Under the pieces are notes generated by a model, which was not told the DNA's origin, did no database searches, and saw only the letters and a list, made by a program, of their open reading frames with translations. From positions 186,001 through 250,000 of the forward strand of contig JABJJN010000089.1 in assembly GCA_018660835.1 (NCBI GenBank): a stretch of DNA of 64,000 bases, in the 5' to 3' direction. Each line of letters starts with the position of its first letter. Positions within the stretch are counted from its first letter, which is position 1. Below are positions 46,704 to 54,990 of this stretch, piece after piece. Source of the stretch: Gemmatimonadota bacterium. Its GTDB lineage: Bacteria > Latescibacterota > UBA2968 > UBA8231. Both the position numbers and the translations under genes were made by a program.

Positions 46704-46734
46704 ATTAGACATAATATAGACAATAGAGTATCTT
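46704..46734 (+). promoter_or_regulatory. Promoter of the SOUL/cyclase/SDR transcript with two CarH-type repeats
   Basis: Two adjacent 11-base units, ATTAGACATAA and TATAGACAATA, fit nnTnnACAnn. The first contains a possible -35 (TAGACA, 46706-46711). A possible -10, TATCTT (46729-46734), follows after 17 bases. The arrangement matches the two leftward promoters of the island. It would drive the genes to 49763. Confidence 0.6.
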
Positions 46735-46820
46735 GTTTTCTGAAGTTTGCTTTTGAACACCTCGACCTCAGCACTCCAAGATCCCGAGCCGAGATCGTCC
46801 CCTCACCTTTTCGAGGTGCC

Positions 46821-47180
46821 ATGAAATTACCCACCCTCCTGTTGAGTTCCCTCCTCGTGACAGCGGAGAGGGCCATGTCTCTGAAAAAGCCGGGATTTGA
46901 GATCCTCTCACACGAGAGCGACTACCAGGTTCCCTTCGGCAGCAATGAGGCCGAGCGGAAGATGGAAATGGCCGCGCACGATGGCGGTCCGAACGTATTC
47001 GGGGCGATGGACAGAGCAACAATACCAAGCCCAAACCGAAGCACTGCTCGAGGCACTGAGAGTCGACGGGCTCGAGCCAGCGGGGAAGCCAATTCTAGCC
47101 CGCTACGACCCACCTTCATGCCTTGGTTTCTTCGACGCAACGAAGTGATGGTTGAGATCGAGTTCCATGCGACACAGTGA
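46821..47180 (+). pseudogene. Decayed SOUL haem-binding family gene
   Basis: Pieces of a SOUL protein lie in order but in two reading frames. A signal peptide MKLPTLLLSSLLVTAERAM leads into LKKPGFEILSHESDYQ, then GSNEAERKMEMA in the same frame. After a frame change comes RTYSGRWTEQQYQAQTEALL and LEPAGKPILARYDPP. Near 47112 the frame returns for PWFLRRNEVMVEIEF, the family's C-terminus. Two central stretches usual in SOUL proteins are missing. SOUL proteins bind haem or other porphyrins. GAGG precedes ATG 46821. Its end overlaps the cyclase start, so translation of the remnant might still influence the cyclase. Confidence 0.7.
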
Positions 47181-48327
47181 ACCCACCAACGCCCTGGTCC
47201 CCTGGGCACTCCTCGAGCATATGACCGAGAGCGTCCTCGTAACCTCGCCGGACCTGGACCGCCCCGGGCCCGACATCCTATATGCGAATCCGGCTTTTGA
47301 GCGCATGACGGGATGGTCGCGAGAAGAAGTGCTTGGCAAGTCTCCACGAATCCTTCAGGGGGACAAGACGGATCTAAGTATCTTCTCAGATCTGCGCGCC
47401 ACGCTGGAATCAAAGCGGCCGTGGCGTGGACGGACCGTCAACTACCGCAAGGACGGTTCGGAGTTCATCATGGAATGGTCGATCGTTTCGATCGTGGACG
47501 ATCAAGGCAGAGCGGCATGCCATATGGCAGTACAGCACGATGTGACCGAGCGCGCCACCCTCGAGAACCACCTCGCCGCCGCTCGACAGGAAGAACACAG
47601 GTGGTTCGCGCAGCTGGAGGACACCAACCGGAAGTTGCGCCAGCTCAATGACGAGCAGCAGAAGACCTTGAATCTGTTCGTGAAGTACGTTCCTGAGCCA
47701 GTGATCCGACGCGGTCTTGAGGCAAGTCACACGTCGTTGTTTCACGGCGAGACCCTTGAGGTTGCCGTTCTCTTCTGCGATCTGCGTGGTTTTACGGCGA
47801 TCAGTGAGTCCCTCCCCCCCGACGGTGTCGTCGCTCTGCTCAACACATACTACCGCCTGATGTCCGAAGTGATCACCCAACACGAGGGGGTGATCAACCA
47901 GTTCGTTGGCGACGAGATCTTTGTCACCTTCGGCGCCCCCTTGCCCTTGCGAGACAGCGCGGAGAAGGCCGCTTGTTGCGCGATGGCGATGGCGGAGCGC
48001 GTCCAGTCTCTGAATGAAAGCATGCAGCGCATCGTCGACGCAACGATCTACGCCGGCATTGGTGTGCACTTTGGCCCGGTTGTGGCCGGCAACCTGGGGA
48101 CCCAGGACCACCTCTCCTACTCGATCACCGGAGACACAGTCAACACGGCCAAGCGGATCGAGTCACTGGCTCCGCCCGGGCAGAACACGGCGTTGATCAG
48201 CGATACGGTTTACGAGCGATTGCGCCTTGCGACCAGCGTCTCTCCACTGCTTCCCATTTCGGTCAAGGGGAAGGATCGACCTCTGTCGCTCTACCAACTA
48301 ACCTCCATCGGCGAGAGTGAAGCGTGA
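47167..48327 (+). CDS. PAS-domain class III adenylyl/guanylyl cyclase
   Basis: The 386-residue soluble protein has an N-terminal PAS/PAC domain (about 10-135). A short coiled-coil linker follows (about 140-185: HRWFAQLEDTNRKLRQLNDEQ), then a class III cyclase domain (about 190-375). Metal aspartates are in FCDLRGFT (Asp205) and FVGDEIF (Asp249), and transition-state Asn and Arg in GDTVNTAKRIE. The base-selecting Lys is replaced by Gln245, so ATP versus GTP preference is open. The PAS motif GKSPRILQ (57-64) resembles the LOV core GRNCRFLQ but has Pro at the photoactive Cys position. ATG 47167 overlaps the SOUL remnant by 14 bases. Confidence 0.87.
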   Translation: MRHSEPTNALVPWALLEHMTESVLVTSPDLDRPGPDILYANPAFERMTGWSREEVLGKSPRILQGDKTDLSIFSDLRATLESKRPWRGRTVNYRKDGSEFIMEWSIVSIVDDQGRAACHMAVQHDVTERATLENHLAAARQEEHRWFAQLEDTNRKLRQLNDEQQKTLNLFVKYVPEPVIRRGLEASHTSLFHGETLEVAVLFCDLRGFTAISESLPPDGVVALLNTYYRLMSEVITQHEGVINQFVGDEIFVTFGAPLPLRDSAEKAACCAMAMAERVQSLNESMQRIVDATIYAGIGVHFGPVVAGNLGTQDHLSYSITGDTVNTAKRIESLAPPGQNTALISDTVYERLRLATSVSPLLPISVKGKDRPLSLYQLTSIGESEA

Positions 48328-49763
48328 AAGAGAAGACGAGGATTCTGCTGACCGGGTCGACGGGATATATCGGTGGCCTGCTGCGCACACAGTTGGAGAC
48401 GCTGGATCATCTCCAACTTCGCTGTCTCATCCGTGACGGCCGTTCTGCAGGCTCCCCGAGTGCGCGCACAGAGATGGCCGTGGGCGATCTGCTGCAGCCG
48501 GATACCCTTGGCCCCGCCATGGTGGGCATCGACATCGCCTACTATATGGTCCACTCCATGGGATCTTCGGGCTCTTTCGAGGAGAAGGATCGGCGAGCCG
48601 CCCATCACTTCGGGGATGCCGCACGCCAGGCCGGCGTTCGAAGGATCATCTATCTCGGCGGACTCGGTGGTGGAGACAACCTGTCTGCTCATCTGCGCAG
48701 CCGGCAGGAAGTCGGCGCGATTCTTGCCTCATACGTGCCGACGCTGGAGTTACGCGCCTCCATCGTTCTTGGCTCGGGCAGCCTCTCCTTTGAGATGATC
48801 CGTGCCCTGGTCGAGCGTTTGCCGATGATGGTGACGCCGAAGTGGGTTGAGATTCAGGCGCAACCCATCGCAATCGACGACCTGTTGGACTATCTGTTGC
48901 AGAGCATGACCGTTCCCATCGGAAATGGCCGAGTCATTGAAGTCGGTGGCGCAGACCGTTGCTCCTATGGTGACTTGATGCGCGAGTATGGCAGACAGAG
49001 GGGGTTGTCTCGTGCCATGATCAAAGTGCCCATGCTCACGCCGCACCTGTCGGGCCTGTGGTTAGGACTTGTGACTCCCCTCTATGCCCGGGTCGGCAGG
49101 TCACTGATCGAAAGCACGCGTCACCCGACCGTCGTTGAGAACCCTGAGCCCGGCCAAACCCTGTTCGAGGTGGACTGTAAGGGGATGAAACAGGCCATCG
49201 CCGCAGCACTGGAGTACGAGGAGGCTCAGCCGCTGGCAGATGAGACCTGTCCGGTTGGAGAGCCGGATCATCCACCCATCGCTGGAATTCGTGTACGCAA
49301 CCGCCTTTTCGACGATCGGTCGATCCTCGTCAACGTGTCCCCGTCGTCTGCCTTCGATCCCATTCGGCGGATCGGTGGTTCCACCGGATGGTATGCCTGG
49401 AATGGCCTGTGGGTGCTGCGAGGGTGGCTCGATCGTCTGATCGGTGGACGGGGAATGTCCCGCGGCAGACGGGATATAGAAGAACTTCGCGAAGGTGACG
49501 TGGTCGACTGCTGGCGAGTGGAGAAGATCGAGTCGGATCAGTGCCTGCAGTTGAGGGCCGACATGCGTTTACCCGGCAGGGCATGGCTTCGATTCAGCGT
49601 CGAAGATGTGGAGGGACGAACGAGGATCCGTCAGACGGCCATCTTTGATCCTCGAGGCCTTTCCGGGCTGGTGTATTGGATCTTGGTTTGTCCTTTTCAC
49701 GCACTGGTGTTCAGGGGAATGCTGCGTGGCATCGCCCGAGCTTCGAGTTTGGCGCGGATCTGA
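48324..49763 (+). CDS. SDR-family NAD(P)-binding protein fused to DUF2867
   Basis: The 479-residue protein has an N-terminal Rossmann domain with TGSTGYIGG, YYMVHSMGS and YLGGLGGG (about 1-310). A C-terminal DUF2867 domain follows (about 325-475), with DVVDCWRVEKI and MRLPGRAWLRFSVE. This pairing is a recognised architecture found with photolyase and lipid genes in light-response loci. The function is unknown; a redox step on a lipid is conceivable. A GTGA overlap couples it to the cyclase gene. Its end overlaps the convergent MFS gene by 67 bases. Confidence 0.85.
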   Translation: MKEKTRILLTGSTGYIGGLLRTQLETLDHLQLRCLIRDGRSAGSPSARTEMAVGDLLQPDTLGPAMVGIDIAYYMVHSMGSSGSFEEKDRRAAHHFGDAARQAGVRRIIYLGGLGGGDNLSAHLRSRQEVGAILASYVPTLELRASIVLGSGSLSFEMIRALVERLPMMVTPKWVEIQAQPIAIDDLLDYLLQSMTVPIGNGRVIEVGGADRCSYGDLMREYGRQRGLSRAMIKVPMLTPHLSGLWLGLVTPLYARVGRSLIESTRHPTVVENPEPGQTLFEVDCKGMKQAIAAALEYEEAQPLADETCPVGEPDHPPIAGIRVRNRLFDDRSILVNVSPSSAFDPIRRIGGSTGWYAWNGLWVLRGWLDRLIGGRGMSRGRRDIEELREGDVVDCWRVEKIESDQCLQLRADMRLPGRAWLRFSVEDVEGRTRIRQTAIFDPRGLSGLVYWILVCPFHALVFRGMLRGIARASSLARI

Positions 49764-51064
49764 GCGTGAACCTGCTTGGTGACAGGAAAGCCGCGCAGGA
49801 ACAGAGCACCCAACCCCATCAAGACCGCAGGAACGATCCCATAGATCGACATCAGGGCTGACTGCACATCGCCACTGACCGATACCGCCGACGGATCATA
49901 TCCGAATTCGGCGGGCAGGGCGGTGCCCAACAGGACACCCACGCCGAGGGCCAGTTTGATGACCATGCCCCAGACGGCGAAGAAGAGTCCCGATCGTTGC
50001 TCTCCACTTTCCAACGTGTCTACATCGATCACGTCAGCGGCGATAGAATTCGCAAGAAACAGGATCGATGCGAAGCTGGACCCTCGAATCACGATGTTGA
50101 TAATCATGATCGTCGTGTCACCCTCGCGCAGAAAAGCGAGGGGAAGGCTCCAGGCGGCAAGCCACAAGGCGGCCACCGCCAGGGCGCGGTGCTTGCCGAT
50201 TCGGATAGAGATGGCGAGCCAGACAGGCACCATGGCCAAGGTCGCCACGTTCTCGAGCAGGATCATCAGTGGAAATCGTGCCTCGTCACCCATCACATCA
50301 GCCAGCACCAGGCGGTGCAGCGTTCCCTGAATCACGACACCCGACACGAACAAGAACACACAGCCCACCATGCGCAGAAACGCGGGGTTGCGCGCTACGA
50401 TGATCCAACCTTCGCGCGTGCTACGCGGCCCATGATCCAGTCTTTCAGGTGGGTGTTCGGGCGTGGTGAAAAGGCAGAGCCCCAGCAGGACCGGTAGGGC
50501 CAACACGATCGCCACGGCGACGGCGTGCAGCTGGACAGCCACATCGTTAACGCCCATTTCCACGAGCCAAACCAGACATGCGAGCAGAGCGACCTGCCCT
50601 GTCGTGGAGAGGGCCTCACGCCAGCTGGTTATGCGGGAGCGCTCGTCGTAGTCCGTCGACAGTTCTGCCCCCCACGCCTTGTGGGGCAGATCGATCATCG
50701 TGAATCCCAGATACAACAGGGCCGACCACCCTGCCAGATAAAGAGCCGAAGCTGTCTCCCCCGGCACGAAGATCTTCCATAGTGAGATCATGAACAGTGG
50801 CGTGCCAAGCAGCATCCACGGTTTGCGTCGTCCGAGGGGAAGTCGTAGCCGGTCGCTCAAGACGCCAATGGCGGGATCCGTGACCACATCCAGTAGACGT
50901 GATGCAGCCAGGGCCATGCCCACAGCCGCAAGAGGCAGGCCTAGCTGGTCGGCATAGAAGGCCGGTACAAAGAGAGCCATGGGCAGAGCGGCGACGGATG
51001 TGATCAGGGAGGGTGCCGAGTACGCCGCAAGAGGCAGGGCCTTCCAGCGGGCCGGCTTGACCAT
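49697..51064 (-). CDS. GPH-type MFS transporter
   Basis: The 455-residue membrane protein has twelve helices and glycoside-pentoside-hexuronide (MelB-like) features: DVVTDPAIGVLSDRL in the first half, RRKPWMLLGTPLF, and DERSRITSWREAL after TM5. MFS genes of this kind recur in singlet-oxygen and light regulons with unknown cargo. ATG 51064 overlaps the DUF1295 stop by one base (TGATG). It is the last gene of the long leftward operon. Confidence 0.88.
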   Translation of the reverse strand: MVKPARWKALPLAAYSAPSLITSVAALPMALFVPAFYADQLGLPLAAVGMALAASRLLDVVTDPAIGVLSDRLRLPLGRRKPWMLLGTPLFMISLWKIFVPGETASALYLAGWSALLYLGFTMIDLPHKAWGAELSTDYDERSRITSWREALSTTGQVALLACLVWLVEMGVNDVAVQLHAVAVAIVLALPVLLGLCLFTTPEHPPERLDHGPRSTREGWIIVARNPAFLRMVGCVFLFVSGVVIQGTLHRLVLADVMGDEARFPLMILLENVATLAMVPVWLAISIRIGKHRALAVAALWLAAWSLPLAFLREGDTTIMIINIVIRGSSFASILFLANSIAADVIDVDTLESGEQRSGLFFAVWGMVIKLALGVGVLLGTALPAEFGYDPSAVSVSGDVQSALMSIYGIVPAVLMGLGALFLRGFPVTKQVHAQIRAKLEARAMPRSIPLNTSA

Positions 51065-51945
51065 CAGGTCGTCCGGGGAGGACGCGGCACCAGGAGCGCA
51101 GTCCGGGCACGATATGCACGGTACTCCGCCTCGTGCCCCCACTTCCTCTCGCCTCGTGCGGTCAGCAGCGGGATCCCACTGATGCGCGTGAGCAGGAGGT
51201 AGACGAACACGGGTGATATCAAGGTCAAGTGTTGCCAACCAGTGAGCGTCGGAAACGCCACGATCGCCACGCCGATCCACAGTGTGATTTCACCGAAATA
51301 ATTGGGATGCATGGACCACGACCACAGACCGTGTTGGATGAAACGATCACGGTTTGCTGGATCGGCGCGAAACGCTGCCTTCTGCCGGTCAGCGACGACC
51401 TCGATCCCGAAGCCCGCCAGCCAGACCAATGTTCCCACGACAGCGAACGCGCCAAGTGGCACGTGCTGAGTGCTCGTCATCGCCGCCAGGGCACCGGCGA
51501 GGGTGAGCAGAACCCACAGGCCCTGGAGGGTCCACGCCAGCAGGAATCGATGGAAGCTCGTTTTGATCTGATCGAAACGACCATCTGAGCCTTCGCGACG
51601 AATGCGTCCGAAGAGGTAACTCGCAAGACGCATCGCCCATATGATGATCATGCCGCCAAGAATCAGCGATCGTGGCTCCAGCGGACCGGCCAGACCGAGG
51701 GCCAACGCCGTGACCACGGCGTAGGTGAGGCCGCCTGTCAGGTCGAAGAAGTGTTCGGTTCTGCCGCGGAACGCATGTACGAAGACGAGCCAGTTCAGCG
51801 CGAAAGCAACGATTCCGCACAGGGCGAACAGGGGCAGACCGCTCGTGGTGACAACACCCTCCTGGCTGCCCGCCCACGAGATGCCGGCCCCTGTCAGTAC
51901 GATGACAGGAAGGCCGATCAGACTCTGGCGTTCGGCGGGATTCAT
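51064..51945 (-). CDS. DUF1295 family membrane protein
   Basis: The 293-residue protein has about seven hydrophobic segments. Its C-terminal half resembles steroid 5-alpha-reductase / isoprenylcysteine methyltransferase-like proteins: FIQHGLWSWSMHPNYFGEITLWIG near residue 205, then LLTRISGIPLL and the terminal ERKWGHEAEYRAYRART. It could reduce or modify a lipid in the membrane. GAGG lies upstream of ATG 51945. It overlaps the SRPBCC gene by four bases and the MFS gene by one. Confidence 0.87.
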   Translation of the reverse strand: MNPAERQSLIGLPVIVLTGAGISWAGSQEGVVTTSGLPLFALCGIVAFALNWLVFVHAFRGRTEHFFDLTGGLTYAVVTALALGLAGPLEPRSLILGGMIIIWAMRLASYLFGRIRREGSDGRFDQIKTSFHRFLLAWTLQGLWVLLTLAGALAAMTSTQHVPLGAFAVVGTLVWLAGFGIEVVADRQKAAFRADPANRDRFIQHGLWSWSMHPNYFGEITLWIGVAIVAFPTLTGWQHLTLISPVFVYLLLTRISGIPLLTARGERKWGHEAEYRAYRARTALLVPRPPRTT

Positions 51946-52424
51946 GCCGTTGCCTCGAGGGTCTGGCTGGCTGGGAAGCTTTCGTCCAGCACCTGCCTTC
52001 GGAAGCGGAAGATCTGCTGCAGTTGTCGACGGACGAACAGCCAGTGTGCCAGTCGGCCCAACCACCCCAAAGGCAGGGCATAGTGCACGATATCTTCCAC
52101 TTCAACCCCATCATCGACCGCGGTGAATCGATGCTCGTGGTACCAGAGCCGATACGGACCAGATCGCTGTTCGTCGACGAAACGAGATGGGGCTTCCACG
52201 TGTTTGATCTCCGTCCACCAGCGGAGGCGAACCCCAGGAGGCACCCGCAGACGGTAGCTGATGAAAAGCCCCGTGTGAATCTGTGAGGCGACGGGTGATG
52301 TGATCACGAAGTCCATATCGGACGGCGTGATGTGCTGAAGATTCCTCGGATCAGAGAAGAACGCCCACGCCGTGTGGATGTCGATGGGCAGGGTTTGCGT
52401 GGTACGAAGCTGGTAGATGTGCAC
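51942..52424 (-). CDS. SRPBCC-fold protein
   Basis: The 160-residue protein has the START/SRPBCC hydrophobic-pocket fold: a strand-helix opening with IDIHTAWAFFSDPRNLQHITP, strands to WWTEIKHVEAPSRFVDEQ, and a long C-terminal helix ending FRFRRQVLDE. It matches the small SRPBCC proteins (COG4276) regularly found beside photolyase genes. It likely binds or carries a lipid or pigment. The start is GTG 52424 with GAGG seven bases upstream, just 13 bases after the photolyase stop. Confidence 0.85.
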   Translation of the reverse strand: MHIYQLRTTQTLPIDIHTAWAFFSDPRNLQHITPSDMDFVITSPVASQIHTGLFISYRLRVPPGVRLRWWTEIKHVEAPSRFVDEQRSGPYRLWYHEHRFTAVDDGVEVEDIVHYALPLGWLGRLAHWLFVRRQLQQIFRFRRQVLDESFPASQTLEATA

Positions 52425-52437
52425 GATGGTCCTCTGT

Positions 52438-53862
52438 TCACGATGGGCAGGTGGACTTGATCTGTTGATAGGCGGACAGAGCCCGTTGCCTGGCTTGTTT
52501 GTGGTCGACAATCGGCGCCGGATATGTGTCACTGATGCCGGCCTCAGCTCGTTCAACGGCGGGCGCATTCCATGGTTCGTGCACCCAGCGATCTGCAAGC
52601 CCGGAAACTTCGGGAACCCACCGCCGGACATATCCGCCGGCAGGGTCGAAGCGTCTTCCCTGTGTAACGGGATTGAAAATGCGAAAGAAGGGTGCTGCAT
52701 CGACGCCACACCCCGCGGTCCACTGCCACCCCATGGTGTTGTTGGCCAGATCGGCATCCACCAGGGTGTCCCAGAACCAGGCAGCCCCCCCCTGCCAGGG
52801 CTGCAGCAGATCCTTCACGAGAAAGGATGCGACAATCATGCGTACTCGATTGTGCATCCATCCCGTCTCCCAAAGTTGCCTCATGCCCGCGTCGACGATC
52901 GGATAACCCGTGCGGCCGACCTGCCAGCGCCGAAGCAGGCGTGGGTTGGGTTCCCAGGCGAACCTCTCAAACTCCGGTCGCAGAGGCGTGTCAATCATGG
53001 TCGGGTGGTGCCACAGCACATGGTGGGCAAATTCACGCCACGCGAGTTGGCGCAGCCAGGGCTCCGCCTTCGAACCGGCCGCGCGAAGCCCCCACCACCA
53101 TGCTTGACGAGCGCTGATCTCGCCGAAGTGTAAATGAGGCGAGATAGATGACGTGCCCTCCACATCGGGGAGATCGCGTTTATCGTCGTAGGCCGTCACC
53201 GAATCGGTAAACCTCTGCAGTCGGGTATGTGCTCCTTCTTCACCCGGTGTCCATTGTTCCTGCAGCCCATCAGTCCAGCTGCTGGTGGGCAGCAAGTTCA
53301 GAGAGGCGAGTGCTTCAGACGACGGCCAGGTGGCAGGGCTGGTGATCGCCGGCGCCGGCAGCGGCTCGTCTGGCGGGTCCTGACGACGCAGGGCCTTCCA
53401 GAATGGCGTGAAGACCTTGTAGCCCGTGTTCGCCTTCGTCAGATGGATCGTCGGTTCGTGGAGCAGGGCGCCCTCGCTGGAATGGGCCGCGAACCCGGAC
53501 TCCTGCAGTGTAGCGCTGACGATCTGATCGATGCCCACCTGCGCGGGCTCGACGATGCGATTCCACCTGACCCCATCGGCCTTTGTCTCACGCAACAATT
53601 GGGTCAATGCCGTCGGGTATTCCCCCCTGCGGATCACCAGCCTCGAACCCTGACTACGCAGCTGGTTATCTAGCGAGGCCAGCGAATGATGAAGCCACCA
53701 GTCCGATGCTGAGCCCGTTGCACTGGGCGCATGGAGACCGCCGGTTTCAGTGTCGGAATGGATGTAGACAGGGATGACCTCACCTGACCCAGCCGCCGCC
53801 GACAGGGCGGCATTGTCTTCTAGGCGCAGGTCTCGTCTCACCCACCACAACCAGCGGCTCAT
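52438..53862 (-). CDS. phrB: Deoxyribodipyrimidine photolyase
   Basis: The 474-residue flavoprotein has the N-terminal antenna domain (LWWVRRDLRLEDNAAL, VIPVYIHS) and the FAD-binding helical domain. Conserved phrases are SSISPHLHFGEISARQ, WLRQLAWREFAHHVL, GRTGYPIVDAGMRQLWETG, MHNRVRMIVASFLVKDL and NNTMGWQWTAGCG. It repairs cyclobutane pyrimidine dimers with blue/UVA light. ATG 53862 overlaps the CFA-synthase-like stop by four bases. A cryptochrome role is unlikely given the intact repair motifs. Confidence 0.94.
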   Translation of the reverse strand: MSRWLWWVRRDLRLEDNAALSAAAGSGEVIPVYIHSDTETGGLHAPSATGSASDWWLHHSLASLDNQLRSQGSRLVIRRGEYPTALTQLLRETKADGVRWNRIVEPAQVGIDQIVSATLQESGFAAHSSEGALLHEPTIHLTKANTGYKVFTPFWKALRRQDPPDEPLPAPAITSPATWPSSEALASLNLLPTSSWTDGLQEQWTPGEEGAHTRLQRFTDSVTAYDDKRDLPDVEGTSSISPHLHFGEISARQAWWWGLRAAGSKAEPWLRQLAWREFAHHVLWHHPTMIDTPLRPEFERFAWEPNPRLLRRWQVGRTGYPIVDAGMRQLWETGWMHNRVRMIVASFLVKDLLQPWQGGAAWFWDTLVDADLANNTMGWQWTAGCGVDAAPFFRIFNPVTQGRRFDPAGGYVRRWVPEVSGLADRWVHEPWNAPAVERAEAGISDTYPAPIVDHKQARQRALSAYQQIKSTCPS

Positions 53863-54941
53863 CCACTGCTCGCAGAAGCGTCCGAGCCGTGCGAACTGCC
53901 CACAGGCTTCAACCGGTAGTGGGCAACGCGCCACTCCTGGCCCTTCCTGTGACCGAACGTGCCGGCACAACCCATGAAGAAGAGCCGCCAACGCTGCAGC
54001 CATCGGCGAGCCTCATTCTGCCCGTACGTCGCGGCGAGAATCGGCAACACGTCCGCTCGCTGCTGATCCAGATTCTCGAGCCAGTGATTTGCCGTGCGTT
54101 CATAGTGATCACCGTCCACACTCCACCGCTGCTCGAGTTGCATGTGATCCTGGAACTGTAGGAGCAGATCATCCGACGGCATCATGCCGCCGGTGAAGAA
54201 GTGACGAGCCATCCAGTCACTCGGCCCACGATCCTCGTAGAGATATGGGGAGTCGCGATGACAGAACACGTGCAGAAACAGGCGGCCCTCGGGTGTCAAC
54301 CAGTTTGCGATCCGTGCCAGCAGAGCCGGCCAGTTGCGCATGTGTTCGAACATCTCCACCGAAACGACACGGTCGAAAGCACCCTCAGCGATCTGCTCAT
54401 GCGATTGGGCGGCCAGGTCGTTGGCGTCTGCCGTCAGGATCTGAACATTGGTCAGCCCCAGGGCTTGGCATCGGCGACCGATGTGCTCTCGCTGCGAATG
54501 CGAATTCGACACTGCGATGATTCGGCTCTGTGGGTAGTGAGTCGCCATCCACACGGTAAGTGAACCCCATCCACACCCGAGTTCGAGGATGTCTTGGCCG
54601 TCGACGAGATCCGCACGCTGACAAGTCAGCTCGAGCATCGCCGCCTCCGCCTGGGCCAGTTCCTCGTCGCCTTTCGGATAGTAGCAGCACGAATACTTGA
54701 GATGAGGACCCAGGACCCGCTCGAAGAAACCCGCCGGCACCTCGTAGTGCTGTTGGTTGGCCTCTGTTGTGGCAATGGCGACGGGCGACACACGGAGACT
54801 TTCGGCGAAGGCGGCATTGATCGCCTCGTGCGGACCGTCGGGCAACGATCTGCGCCGTCGGCGAACCAGTTCACGGATACCGGCTCGCACAGCGACATCC
54901 GGAACCCAGCCACGTTCCACTGCATCGAGTGTTCTTTTCAT
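53859..54941 (-). CDS. Cyclopropane-fatty-acid-synthase-like SAM methyltransferase, second copy
   Basis: The 360-residue protein has the SAM-binding motif ILELGCGWGSLTVWMA near residue 135, the upstream substrate region QQHYEVPAGFFERVLG and YSCCYYP, and the motif VVSVEMFEHMRNW. It is only distantly similar to its neighbour at 54991. Such proteins methylate membrane phospholipid acyl chains. Two divergent copies in one operon suggest sequential or distinct methylations. The ATG is 50 bases beyond the upstream stop; the photolyase gene is coupled to its end. Confidence 0.87.
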   Translation of the reverse strand: MKRTLDAVERGWVPDVAVRAGIRELVRRRRRSLPDGPHEAINAAFAESLRVSPVAIATTEANQQHYEVPAGFFERVLGPHLKYSCCYYPKGDEELAQAEAAMLELTCQRADLVDGQDILELGCGWGSLTVWMATHYPQSRIIAVSNSHSQREHIGRRCQALGLTNVQILTADANDLAAQSHEQIAEGAFDRVVSVEMFEHMRNWPALLARIANWLTPEGRLFLHVFCHRDSPYLYEDRGPSDWMARHFFTGGMMPSDDLLLQFQDHMQLEQRWSVDGDHYERTANHWLENLDQQRADVLPILAATYGQNEARRWLQRWRLFFMGCAGTFGHRKGQEWRVAHYRLKPVGSSHGSDASASSG

Positions 54942-54990
54942 TGAAGCCCCTGTATCAGCCAAGTCGTAGCGAATGGCAGGATGAGAATGA

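Larger units (their letters stand above)
46560..46770. other. A/T-rich divergent control region of the light island
   Basis: The roughly 300 bases between the fasciclin gene and the SOUL remnant contain no gene. Composition drops to A/T-rich, unlike the flanking coding DNA. The stretch contains seven TAGACA/TTGACA-like hexamers on one or other strand. Two pairs at exact 11-base spacing are described as separate promoter features. A lone TATTGTCAATAA lies at 46662-46673. The same composition and motifs recur only at 59.21-59.35 kb. Confidence 0.7.

Noticed and set aside
46686..47180. A 164-residue open frame as a novel protein
   Set aside because: Only parts look protein-like, and together with a second frame they spell pieces of a SOUL protein. 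A decayed SOUL gene explains both frames better.
47335..47358. LOV photoreceptor domain in the cyclase
   Set aside because: The motif has Pro at the position of the essential Cys, so a standard LOV photocycle is not supported.
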